A DNA stretch of 64,000 nucleotides. Source: Atrichornis clamosus (Eukaryota; Chordata; Aves; Passeriformes; Menuridae). Positions 10,931 through 23,320 of this stretch are shown here, one piece after another. The stretch covers positions 62,001-126,000 of the forward strand of contig WBMZ01002955.1 of assembly GCA_013400975.1 (NCBI GenBank). The letters are read 5' to 3'. The stretch's first letter is position 1; every line of letters starts with the position of its first letter. The notes under the pieces were generated by a model. That model made no database searches, was not told where the DNA came from, and saw only the letters and a list, made by a program, of their open reading frames with translations. Made by a program: the position numbers and the translations under genes.

Positions 10931-13900
10931 AACTGTCAAGCTAACAAGACATTTCAAATAATCCTTCTCCTTTCGGTGCTGACCTCTGCTGAAGTGAAGC
11001 AATGCTGAGTGTTGAGCAATGAAATCCAAGAAAGACAAGAGATACTGAACAGCTTTCAGAGATAAAAAATTCTCAGAAGAGCAGTGAGAAGGAAGAGAGG
11101 TCTGAAAAAGAGGTGACAAGGAAAGTTTGGGCGAGATGGAATTTTATTCCTTGTTACCTTATTACATTCAGGATGACAATTAAGGCTTCAAGTTTCTAGC
11201 TTTGAATGTTGAATCCTCTGGCAGGAAAATGAAATTACTCATATACCCCACAAAGACCTGTCATGGCATTTAATGGCTCTTCTCACTTCCCAGAAACACT
11301 GCAAATGACAGTGAAATATCTTACGATGTGACCAGGTTGCCTATCCCAATTTTTTCCAGTTCTCAACTAATTCCCTTCCCCATCCTCTGCCAAAAAACCC
11401 AAAAATCTGCAACATTCTTTTACTTCACTTTCCAGCTTTGGAGTCTTTAGGTAACTCTAATTTCCCAATGTCAAGCCTTGCACAAATACTACAACACCTA
11501 GAAGTGTCTTTTATATGTTCTTTTGAATCCAGAACTTTGTGTGTCCAGGTATTAGAAAATATGACAGACACTGATAATGTTGCCAGCAGTGATGGTCCTT
11601 GGCTTCTGACCCAGCACTTATTGAACAAGGTGTTCACTACTCAAAGTGATTGTTTCAGGCTGTAGCTGAGCTCAAGCACTGTGTCTGGGCTGCATTCATT
11701 TCACACAACAGCCGATGCTGACTTCTTTGTCTTAAAGGAAAGAAACATGAAAGGCAGACAACAATTAAAAACTTCAGCTTCAGCTCCTTCATCATTCTAG
11801 TTTCTTTCATGTTGTCAACTCTACTCAATGTCCTGTGAAACCCCCAGAAATGTGAAATAACTTGTTCAATCTGCAGCACATGTGTAGCATAAATCCCACT
11901 TGCCTGGTGGGAAAGAGAGGGGATGCATCCAGGCCCCTTGCTTGCTGTGCTACAGTTTCTAGCTAAATAAGAACTCCTCAGAAGAGCCTGTCACAGCAGG
12001 GGTAGTGTCTATAGCATGGTCACCATACTCACACCTGGTGACCGTCATGTTCATTTCCTCGCATGCAGAAGAGGCGTTAGCAAACTGTGCAGTTTTCAAT
12101 GCCTGTTGTTGCACAAACTGCATCTCTTCTGGTGCCTTGATCTGATGGGAGGCATTCATAGCCTAGGTTTTCTTCCTCAAGATAAGTTGTGTGCTGAGAA
12201 GGGATGGGACTAGCTTGGTCTTGCCCTCTCACAGCCTTGGTGTCTAGCCCGTGCTTGCACCTGGGCTCAGGAGCTGGGAGTGCTCCCAGCATCCACTGTA
12301 CAGACAATACCACTGAGATCTGAGTTTAGCTAGAAATAAATCATTAGCTTGACAAGAAAATCTCTTTATGTAAACATCACTCTGGGCATGGAAGATTCAG
12401 ACACCACTGAAATGTATGTAATTACTATTCAGCTGCAATATGCAATGGGAAAAGTCTTAAGTGCCTCAACAACTAAATGCCAATGAGTACCATCGTTTAC
12501 TGCTAACCCTTCTTTCTTGGGATGGATAAGGACTGATATACCAGGGGCAGGGAAGGGGAAGAGAGAATGAAAGATAGGAATTTTATGATTCATGTAATGA
12601 ATATCTCTGTCCCAGATGAATACTAAGCACTTGTGTCCCCTGATATTTTGCTTCCATGCCTCTTCTAACTGCTTAATAATGGTAAAATAAGTATGGGCCC
12701 CTCTTATTTCACATATAGCTTCTTTGACAGTTCTTCAGCTATCCATCTCTCCCTTCCAGAGCCATTTTACCATTGTGACTCTTAACAGATCCAACTTTCT
12801 CCCTTCAAACAGTTATCAGCATAATAATTGTTCAGCCATAATTAGGAAATCACATCAAATCCTGTCACCAGTGACTAGACACCATGTCCTAACTTGTGTT
12901 TTCCTATGACAACAGTCTTTCTACACTACTTGCCTTTCCGTGGTGTCCAGAGTAATTCAAGCTGCCTTCCAAAGTCTTCCAGGTAATTTCTTGACCCAGG
13001 GATTTAAAGAAACTCATCTGACACAGGTTTGCATTCTCTTTTTGCCATTTACAGTGTATTCTACACTGTGAAAAAAGTGGAACAGATCCAGTACTTGGCA
13101 TCTATTAAGCTTCTGTATTCCAACTAACAATTAATTAGGATTAAGGGATGTTGAAAATATATCTTATAGCAGAAGAAAATAATTACCAACTATTAATCAT
13201 GTATTATATGATTATGTGTTATTCTTTCAGGTACTTAAAAACTAATTGTATGCATTTTCCAGATGATCTAAGGAGACTTGTGAAATATTTAAATTGCCTT
13301 ATAACCCCGGATCAATTGAGAAATGTCCAAGTTTCTCACATGTGAACCAAGGTTTTACTGCAACACTTCTGCCTCTCTGCTCATGCTATTATTTAAAACC
13401 TGTACCTCATAGCACCCCAAATTACGATTTGCTGCTGCATAGCAAGGCAAACTAGCTCTATCTATAGGACTCTTTTTTTAGATTGTAGAACTACATCCCA
13501 TGCCAGTGAAAAGAGTACCACTGCGGGATGGCATTGCTGGGTGAGGATCTCCTGCATCCCATATCATCTGTGACACTTGTCAGTGGAGGGGGTTGTCAGG
13601 TGGGGCTGCAGACCTTTCAGTTTCTACTTCGTGCCTCACAGATATGCACCCGATGTTGTCGTGGTGAAAAAGGATGTATCAGCAGAGCTCTCCTTCCGCA
13701 TCCTGTACATTGAGAGGAATTCTTCTGCACGTTGGCCATTTTTATCTTTCAAGTGATCTAGACAGGCAGTACCCTCTGATTTTACATCAAAAGATCAATC
13801 ACAATGTTTCTGGGAAATCAGTTATGAAGCTGAGTCTCTCCGGTTAGGCCTTCTGGTCTAGGAACATAATGTATTTCTAAATCTAAGGTAATGAACCTAA

Positions 13901-14577
13901 GCATTAGCAGTTTATAACTTTTAATAATCCATTCTAAACCTGAAGGTTAATTAAAATAAATATAACAAACTTGCCTGCAACTAGAACTGGTTGTATGTCA
14001 TTTGAATAAAAAAATAGCAAAGATTATTTGCATATCCAGAAAACTTAACACCCACAAAAATATTCATTAATAAATACAGTAAATCTTAGTGTTTGAGTAC
14101 TTGATCTCACACATCAGAAAAAAAAGAATGCAAATAATAGTTATACAAAACTTATTTTAACTCCAGAAGGAGATTTATCAAATATCAAATCTCAAATACT
14201 AGAAAAAGAAAAAAAATTCTGAGTGTAATGTTATTATTTTGTATGTTGTTGATATCAGAAGCACATATGGTAGCACTTTTTCTGATTCTTTAGGTACAAT
14301 GTGTTGTATTCAGAATATTGATTCAACATGTTTTTATTTTGTATTTTTCATTATGTGTAAAACACTGTTCATCTTTCCCCCCAAACAAATGTTTAATATG
14401 TATAGATTTATTTTACTAGACACTTTTGGATTACTGACTCACTTATAAATGAAGATCAGTCCTCTAAGATAATTTTTTTGGGATCTGTTTAAGCCTTTTT
14501 TTCTCCATAACGAAATTGGAGTGAAGTGATTTTAACAATAGAATTTTAACAGCCAAGTGTTTTCAATATTTTCTGTG

Positions 14578-14592
14578 AAAAAAAAAAAAAAA
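14578..14592 (+). repeat. Poly(A) run
   Basis: Fifteen consecutive A bases followed by 'gaaaac'. No retrotransposed sequence is recognisable upstream and I see no target-site duplication. A retroposed tail is therefore not supported. Confidence 0.7.
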
Positions 14593-17500
14593 GAAAACTA
14601 GTCTTGAGCCCTGAGTTATTCTTGAAGAAAAAGGGTTATAATTATGTGATTTTATTCATATTCACACTATTGTTAAGAATATGCATACTTCAGCCAAGGT
14701 CCAATTAGTATGGAAGTGTGATAGGTAAATACTGAATGGGACCATTGTGACCACCACTGTCAAAAACAGGTCTGATCTTGCAGAAAAGTTCCATGTAGAA
14801 AAATTATGAGGACATGGAGCACCATTCAGGAGTACTCTGCATTATTAGACACAGATTACTCTATTCTTTAGACACAGATGTTTATGCTTTAGAAATATTT
14901 GTAACAGCTATTGACTGCTTATTATGTGCTGCTGTTGGGGCACTCTGACCTCTAGTTAGATATTGATAGATATAGATTTAAATATTGGTATTGAAAGTTA
15001 GATATTAAGAGTCTGGGATAAGGGTCCTCAGTCTCCTTTTTGAACACAGACCTCTAAACAAAAACATTTCCAAGGAATTCATTCACACAGACAAATTTCA
15101 TTCTTCAGTTTTAAAAGTTTTGTATCCCACAGGACTGCCTTACCAGAAAAAAAAAGACATTCCTTTGTTGTCAACACTGTTTTGTTCACAAATCCAAAAT
15201 ACAGTGCATACTAGGCTGTTCTGCAGGAAATTTTCTCCACCCTTGCCAGATCCCGTACAGAGTGATATTCAAACACAAACAGGAAGAATAATTGAAACAG
15301 ATTATGCACGGTTCCTTCAAGCATGCATATATGTTAGATATATTATGCACTAATACACTGTGAATGTGACAGGTATGGATGACAAATATAATTAAACCTG
15401 ATATCTAGGTCATTAACTAATAAAAAACGTAATTAATAAGGAAGGAGCAATCAAAGTCAAATTATTCCATATGAATTATAAACAGTTTAAGAATTTAACT
15501 TTTCTACATTTTCTTTGATCTGAAGGAGATGAGACTTCTGTTAGATGTTCCAAAAAAATTATTTTTGCTGAGAAGTCAAGGCTGGATCTCAATACTGAAA
15601 TCTCCTCAGGTGTAAATGACAAATTGAGTTAAATCTAATCAGTATGAAAGTGCCTTTAATCAAAACTTAGGTAGCTACATTTTCTTTATAACCAACATTT
15701 TAGAAATGAATGTTCCAGATATTGTTAAATTTGAAGCTGTTGATTCCTGGATATATTGGGCAGAACAAATATGGTGATAGCCAGTGAGTGATGCTCATCT
15801 TTGACATCTTTGACAAACGTGAATTCAGGCAGATCAAAGTACTTTGAACCCTGGTGGGTTGACTGAGAGATGATTTGCTAAATGGACGGGTGAAAAGAAG
15901 TGACAAGATGCTCTCTGGTAGATGGCAGAGAGGTAAAGCAGATGGCATACAGGCTTGCCCGTGGCAGCATTTATTAACACCTGAAAGGTCCATGAACACC
16001 TCCCCAGATTTCAGACTGTGGCTCAGGACTAGCACTGCTGGCAGTGGGGATGGACAGGTCATCTCCAGGGGCAGGGGACCCAGACAGGGGCACCTTGGCA
16101 TCAGGAGGTTGCCTTGGGGCTGATGGAAAAGCAAGAACAATAAACATGGCTCTGGACAAAGGCAAGGACAGCTCTATTCTACCCTTAAGGTGTCCAGCAA
16201 GGTGGTGTCAAAATGATGTCTTTTAACCACTGAGATGATGCACTGAGGCCAGCATACATGTTGCTGTCTGTGCCAGTGGCAGGAACCACAGCATCCCACA
16301 CCAAAAGGAAAAGTCAGAGTGGGCAGTGGCTGAATGAGAAACTCAAATGCTTTACTCTCCTTTCAAATTACGGGCAAGGATGTACTACCTGTCCCTGTGG
16401 ATTGTGATGGAATACCTGATGTCACAGCACCATCTTACTCTGTCTGCCCTTTTCTGTCAATTAGGGATGATAAAGTTACAAGACTAATATCCTCTCTAAT
16501 GAGACTGACAAGGAAGACTGGTTGCTGGGCGGGGGAAAGAAGAATTACTTTGGTAATTAATCCATTGTTGCTCACAGGTTCCAGTAGCATTGCTTAGAGT
16601 AACTCCTGCAGGGATACTGTATTTGGTTGGTAAAACTAATAACAATTTCATTAAGCTAACAGCTCCTAATGCTAATAATAATTCTCTTAAATCTTAATGG
16701 ATATACTTGTCCTTGCCTTACTTTTTCATTTACAATTTATTGCAGATACACTTCACGGTCTCTTGTGTCTCAGATTAGTGTCCTGTATTGCCACAAGGCC
16801 ATTCTCAAGTCTTACTGTGCCTTTTAGACTGTGAAATACCTGTCTCACTCCATTCTCAGTGTCTTCAGTAAGAGCAGGAATAAACCTTATCTCAGTTTCA
16901 AATCTATTAAATATGTTTATTTTTTTGTTTATGAAGGTATTTATCTCTAGATGTATTTAAAGAATTTTAAAATAAGTAAGAAATAGGAGAAAAACTATGA
17001 TAGGAATGTGAAAAAATGACTTGCCAAGACCTTTCCAAGTGAAAACTCTACCTTCCTCATTCAGCCTTCTCTGAGGATGGCCGCGAAAAGAGAACTTTCA
17101 TCCAAAATTCAGTCCCTTTACAATTTTAATCATCTTATCCACTCTGCAAAACACTGTGAGCTGCAATGCAGCTAGTAACACACTGCTGGCTGCTATAGCA
17201 GCGTTTTATGTATGTGGTACGTGAGGTGTGGCAATTCAGATCTTAGGGAGACATTTACTGGGAGCAACTCACACAAACCAGTCATGGAAAGGGAGAGGGA
17301 GGTAGCCCAAGGTGCCAATGGTCCTGTGATGCGACCAGTGCCACATCAGGGAGGGTGGAGGAGCAGAGAGAACTAAACCCAATATGAGACAAAATATATT
17401 AATTTTCAACAAATGAGGTACGTTATTAGCAGCAATATTATTTTTGCCACTTCTCAGGACTAAAATAAACCATGTGCATAAAATTGTTTTCCAGATAGTA

Positions 17501-18435
17501 TGAGAGTCTTAACCATCTTCCCCAAAGTATTGATACTGGATAAATGCAGTCATTAGCAAAAATGCAGACATCAAAAGAGTGCCTCTTGGGTAGATGCTTT
17601 TCTAGGGTGAAATGGCAAGGAAAGAGAATTTCTGATCAGTTAATATTTTAATTTTTGGAACTCTCAGCCTGTGGGGAATAGAAGCAGGTCTTCAGTGAAC
17701 TCTGCGTGGCATGCTGCGAGTGCATAGCTACCAAGTAATGGTTTCCCTAGACTTGTACTGCTTGTTGTCTCTCTGCATACACACATATCCAAGTAGTTTG
17801 ACTCAGTAAGGCCTGAATAGATTTTATGTGCGGTGTTCAGAAGTTCGTACAGAAAAGCTTAGTGGGCCTGTCCAAACCCTAGTGAACAGGCAGATGATAG
17901 AACATCAGACATCTTTAGGGTTGGTTCACCAAAGAAACTTAAACAACACGGTGCTCCTTCATTCCTTAATTTGGTTTCCCAGCTACAGGGAATGTTGACT
18001 ATTATAAGGGAAGGCTGAACTGCCACAGGAATACTTTGCTTAATCTCTGGATATGAACATAGCTGAATATTTTTATGAACAGTAAATTTACCCTTCTTTT
18101 CCCAAAAAATTATTGCATATATTTTTTCAGATCTGAATACAGTGAATTTCTCTTTAATATTACAGTACCACCTGAGAATGTGAGTAATCTCTTTATTTAC
18201 TTTGCTGGGTAAAGATGAAATTCCCTGGGGCAAATACTTTTGGATTTATTAATAAAAACGTTAAATTGAACATGCATGTTGATAATGCAAAATGTACCAT
18301 CTTCCCTCTTAGGTAGACTCATCTAGATTCTGATCAGAGAGGCTGCAGTGGTTCAGCACTACACAGATTTTAATTAAAAACTTTGAAATAAAAGGAGTTA
18401 TTCTGTGTTATTTAATTATGTACTTGTCCGAATGT

Positions 18436-18475
18436 TAGGTTTAAAATAATAGGAATAGGTTCAAAATAATAAATT
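18436..18475 (+). repeat. 20-bp imperfect tandem duplication
   Basis: Two adjacent units, 'taggtttaaaataataggaa' and a second copy differing at five positions (15 of 20 identical, with 15 of the first 16 matching). This is a small local slippage product. Confidence 0.7.
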
Positions 18476-21400
18476 TCCATTACATTGGAATCTTTCTTTG
18501 TCCGAACAATTTTGCTGCAGATTAGATTTCACAGACATATACAGCATTTCTATTTGCTGTCTTTTTATTAGATTTGGCAAGAACTACTGTGCTGAAAAAA
18601 TTCTCAAGGCAAAACTGTGATTAAAAGATATAAAAGATCCATATCTAAGAAAGACGATGATAAAACTGCCAATGAGAGCTGTAGTAGCTCAGTGGAGCCA
18701 TCCTGTGTAAGTATATTTAAATTATACCTATATGACTATATATAAATTTAATCTTTTCTTTTCTTGAAGATACAATGTGCAAAGTAAACCTAATGAAGGC
18801 AGGCCAAGTATGTTTTTAATGTATTTCTGGAATACTCATAGATTTATGTGATGATTCCACTAAATGACATTATTTTTGTGCAAGAAAAATTTTAAATTGA
18901 GCACTCAGAAGAAGCTAAGGTCCTGTGCAATGTTTAGAACTGAAAGTGCTGGCAGAAGTGGGATAGAGATTTGAAGCAAAGTTCAGAAAAGAGGCAAAGC
19001 CTCTTTTCCTTGGATCATGAAGCAAAACCACAAGGCCAATCTGTATAGAAAGATAGGCTGGAGCAAAAGGGGAGAGAGCCACTGTTCTGGCTGCAAAATC
19101 CTTACATGTGTTGCAGGAAGTTATCATCTAGGGACAAACCCTGGGGTCTAAGGAGGAGGAAGGAGGAGGGATGGGCTTAAGTGGTCTGGTGGAGAAACAA
19201 GGCTTTTTGATGCTCTCAATTCAGACCTCTATTGAGAGTAAATTAGAAAAGATATTAAATTTGGAATTATGTCTTAGCTTTATGTGATTGAATCTGGAAG
19301 ACTTTATTAACTAGCTGTGCATGTGAATGCAGAGAAGTTTGAAGGAAAAAAATATGATCTGTAATCCAAAAATATCAAATATCAAAATATCAACTTTTCT
19401 TTGAAGAAACAGAAAGCTTGGTAAAGATTAAAAAAATATATATTTGTTCCCTCACAGAAAAAACAAGAGCCCATTTTATTAGCCACACTCTTTTAGTCAA
19501 GAGATAGTCTAGAAATTAAAAAAAAAGCCACAAACACACAGGGAAAATGAGTGCATTTCTGAAAGGAGCACAAGGCAGATTATCACATGTATCTACAAAA
19601 TATTAATTAAATAAATACCGGAACAGAGTGAAAACAAACAGATGCAAGATAAGAGGTACTAACATATTCTTGGGAACAGGATAGTTTCAGATTAAACAGA
19701 AGCAGTTGACCAATATTGCATTTGACAAACTAATGGAATTTTCAGTCAAAATAAGAAAGGTATTATAGAAGTACTAAAGCATCAAATAATACCTATTTTT
19801 CCAAATACAAGAAAATTAATTTCCAGTGTTCCACACTATGCTTTTCCTAAAGAACTTTCACTGGAAAGAAACATAAACAAATTCTGAACATTTCACTTAG
19901 TTGAAAAATCTGGTTTCTAGAAATCTGTGAGTCTGGAAAAGGCCCTTTTCACTCTACTCAGCTCTGATTAATCACTTATTTTTGAATTGTGTAACTGGCA
20001 TTTTATGGAGAATCTATATAGATTAAAGAGTTATATTACTTTGTTGAGCTGGATTAAAACTAAAAAAGATATTTCTTTTCAGTTGGATTTTATTTTAAAT
20101 CCACTAAATGAACTAAATATCAGTTGTATGTAAAAGTCCCATAAAAATTAAATACCAAGTTCTTAATAAGAACTTGCCAAAATAGCTGTGTTTTGCACAC
20201 TGTTGAGTCTTTGCCTTGAGCAACAAGAGCACTTTCTCTTTGCCTTGGTCTCTGGTTATCATTGCTGCTACTGCAATATTGTTCTAATACTGTCTTGAAA
20301 TTCCTGAAAGAATGAATTCCCAGCGTGGTTGTTAATAATCTGTGTTCTGTGACTAATATTTATTTGCAAATATAATTAATTACATACACAGTATCTCCAG
20401 TTCTACCACCCCTAGTTCTCTACTGGAAATATGATTTCAAGAGCACAATGTCTCATACATCTCTAACTGGTAATGTTGGTATATGAACCAAAAAATGGTG
20501 TTGCAGATAAAATAAGCCGTTTTGAAGATAGTAGCTATTTCGATCTGCAAAAATAGTTAATCTGATGTGCCTTGATTCCAGCCCTCAGGATATTACTGAT
20601 GTGGTCATATCATGATAATGTGTCAGTCAAACACCACTACCACTAAACTTAATCTTGTAGCTGAAATGGCCAGGAGTTTTTATCTCCTTCTGAGGTCAAA
20701 ATGGTCAAGAAGACCTTACAAACGTGTCTTTCTGGCAAAGGCACATCGATGACAAAATATAAAACTGGGATTTGTGATGCCTTTCATCAGAACACCCACT
20801 GGCATCTGTCTTGATTAGGTAAAAATCTTGAACTGAACTATCCTGGTGTAGAAATGATGATCTGCTTGAGAAAATACCTATGTTTTTACGTATGATGAAT
20901 ACAGTAAAGTTATGAATTTTATATTTAAAGATTCCTTTAAAAAGTCTTATAAAGGTGTGGAAAGTAGACTGAATAGCTTATGCATGAGCACAAAATAAAT
21001 ACATGACATGAAAATGCATGCAAACTTGGTGTTCACAATTTTGGACTGGATGCCACTTTTCTCAGTGCCTAAATCCCCTAATATTTGGACTTTAATTTTA
21101 ACGTGCTGTGAGTACATTGAATCTATGTTAGTCAGTCACTTTGGGTCTTTCAAAAGAGATTTACACTTGCCACTTTCAGAGTCAATTTTTATCAGCATTG
21201 ATTCAAGTAAATTAATCTGACAACAGAAGAAAACCACTGGTTAAAAAGAGAAACCCACTGAAATAATCATTTCTGTTTGTAGGTCTCTGCAACAGACTGC
21301 TACAGTACAGCTTGCCTGTTCTTCTTTCTTTCCATGCCAAAATGATATTTCAGCCTTGTTGCATATTTAGTGGGCCTATTTACTTACAGTGAGGGTATTC

Positions 21401-21808
21401 ACCAACATTTTATTTCAGACCAGCCGGGGTCAGTTCAGATCTCTGTGGTATGTCTTTCTATTTTTATTAAATTCCGGCTAGCAGTACAGACAGTGATCTA
21501 CTTTGCCATCAACTAGCAATTACTGTAAATGATACCTGGAAAGATCAGTCATCATTATTTTGGAATATTCTAATATGGATGTAGAAAGTGATTAGTGCAT
21601 CCAGCCAGTTACACTGGAGAAACCTGACAAGAAAAACAGTAGATAGAGACTGCAGTTCTTGGCATTCCTGCTTCCCAGTGATAAAATGATTATTCTTCCA
21701 TTACCTCAAGTCTGATCAACAGAATTGATACCAAACTGAACAGTTGCATTTGGAGTGCTATTGGTCAATAGAAGTGATTTGTGATTAATTGACTTTATTT
21801 AATGAATA

Positions 21809-21843
21809 GGCAGAAAAACTGATACTGGCATCAGTTTTCTGCC
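21809..21843. other. Stem-loop with 14-bp stem
   Basis: The arms are 21809-21823 (ggcagaaaaactgat) and 21830-21843 (atcagttttctgcc). They pair over 14 bases with one bulged A, around a six-base loop. A second, overlapping inverted repeat (actggca at 21824, tgccagt at 21840) could form an alternative fold. The hairpin is shorter than a typical microRNA precursor and has no known gene beside it. Confidence 0.6.
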
Positions 21844-23214
21844 AGTAAAAAGGCTTGCCCAATCTCAATATTTTGGTACATAAACTAACAGATTTTAATG
21901 GAGGGATCATATTAGAGTCAAGATGTCAGGTAACTACCTGCTTTCTGGCATTCACAAGGTCTGAATTTTCAGTTTCTTTTCACTTTTAAACAATATTATT
22001 TCAGACCACCTGCACTAAGAAGTGTTCAATAGACCTATCAAATATCATATGTGAGGTGATTTTTGCAGATAATCTCCCATAGAGTGTCATTGGAGATGCT
22101 TATTAAGAAAGAAAATAAAGGTCATTTGGTTTCAGGTTTAGAATACTGTCAACTCATTGCTCAGGAAAGATTGTGTTTAACTTGAAATGCCATATGAAAG
22201 CTGGACGTAGTTTCTGTAGCTTTTGTCAAGCTGAATGACATTCATGTTAGGCAGAGTGTTAGGCTGCAAAATCTGCTGGATCAACGGAAAATCATTTTGA
22301 AGCAACTTATTCATACTCTTATGCTTCCTATGTGAGCAGGAAGCTTCCCTCAGCCAGAAAGAGTGTGAGATCACAGCCTACCTCTCTCCCCAGAAACCTG
22401 GTAAGGTATCACAGCTGATAATATCACTTCTGGTGACAGGTGAGTTTTGTGGGTTTTCAGCAATGTTCTTATATTCAGTGGTCACTCCATCTTCCAGAAG
22501 AACTCAAGAAAGGTTCTGCTTGAAAATGAGGTTCAGTGCAGGGCTTGGGCAGCATCAGCAGTACCCTTATTCTTTGGTCAGCTGCAGTGAGTGTCTTTGC
22601 TTTGGTATCCATGCCTCAGACAGCAGCATACCTTGAAGCAAAGATGGAAAATTTGGTTTGGATTTAGACCTGATGTTTTGTCTTTGACTAAGTTCCACAT
22701 TACAGAAGTTTTCTGAGGGAACGACTGGGAATAATGAAATGTGTCTTGTTCTTTTTGTCTGTCTCTTGTTAGGCACTTGATTCAGCACATCATGCAAATG
22801 TAAAAGACTTGAGGAAGTGACTCAAAGTCCCAAGGATGAAGTAATACCAATGAAATAACTCCCTAAAGGAATGGAAAGCTCTGTTTATATGAATGACAGC
22901 TGAATGTCATTTTCCCTCAGTTTCCATGGGTGCATGGCACAGCCGAGTCCTGCCCATCCTGACTGTTCTCAGCTGATGGACACATTGGGAGAAACAGCTG
23001 TTTGTGATATTATGTTGTACACAACTCTGCTTAAAGAAGATCTTAGATGTACTGAGGGCATTTGCCTTGTGCTCTCAGCATGGTGAATGTCTGCAGCTGA
23101 CAGTCAACCTAGTGAAGCAAAAAGCAATGTGTAGTGGAGGAGAAATTGTGTATCAGAGTGTTGACATATTCTATTTATAAATTTCCTGTTAGAAATACAT
23201 ATTCCAGGAACAGA

Positions 23215-23320
23215 AATCACAGAACCACAGAACCACAGAAAGGGTAAGGTTGGATGCGGCCACAGTGGGTCATCTGGTCCAACCTTCCTGCTCAGAGATG
23301 GACAAATACAGCTTGTAAAA
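23215..23320 (-). mobile_element. CR1 3'-end fragment
   Basis: A short CR1 piece on the minus strand. It starts with 'aatcacagaaccacagaacc', the reverse complement of the family tail with its tandem 8-base repeats (two AGAACCAC units). It continues through 'aggttggatg' and 'tcatctggtccaaccttcctgctcag', a typical CR1 3'-end block (split here only for description). Similarity fades after about 23320. Only the extreme 3' end was inserted, as is usual for 5'-truncated CR1 copies. Confidence 0.85.

Larger units (their letters stand above)
10931..23214. other. Long unique noncoding stretch
   Basis: About 12 kb without a supported gene or a recognisable interspersed repeat. It contains a poly(A) run at 14578-14592, a GC-richer patch at about 15870-16240, a small 20-bp duplication at 18436-18475 and a hairpin at 21809-21843. 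A compact 18-base inverted repeat (gctgggag/ctcccagc around a TG) lies at 12273-12290. The longest open frames (18233-17859 and 16140-15700, both minus) show no domain and no conserved-looking composition. I regard them as chance. Confidence 0.55.

Noticed and set aside
17859..18233. 124-codon minus-strand frame
   Set aside because: No domain, no repeat match, no splice context and no compositional signal. Frames of this length occur by chance in 64 kb.
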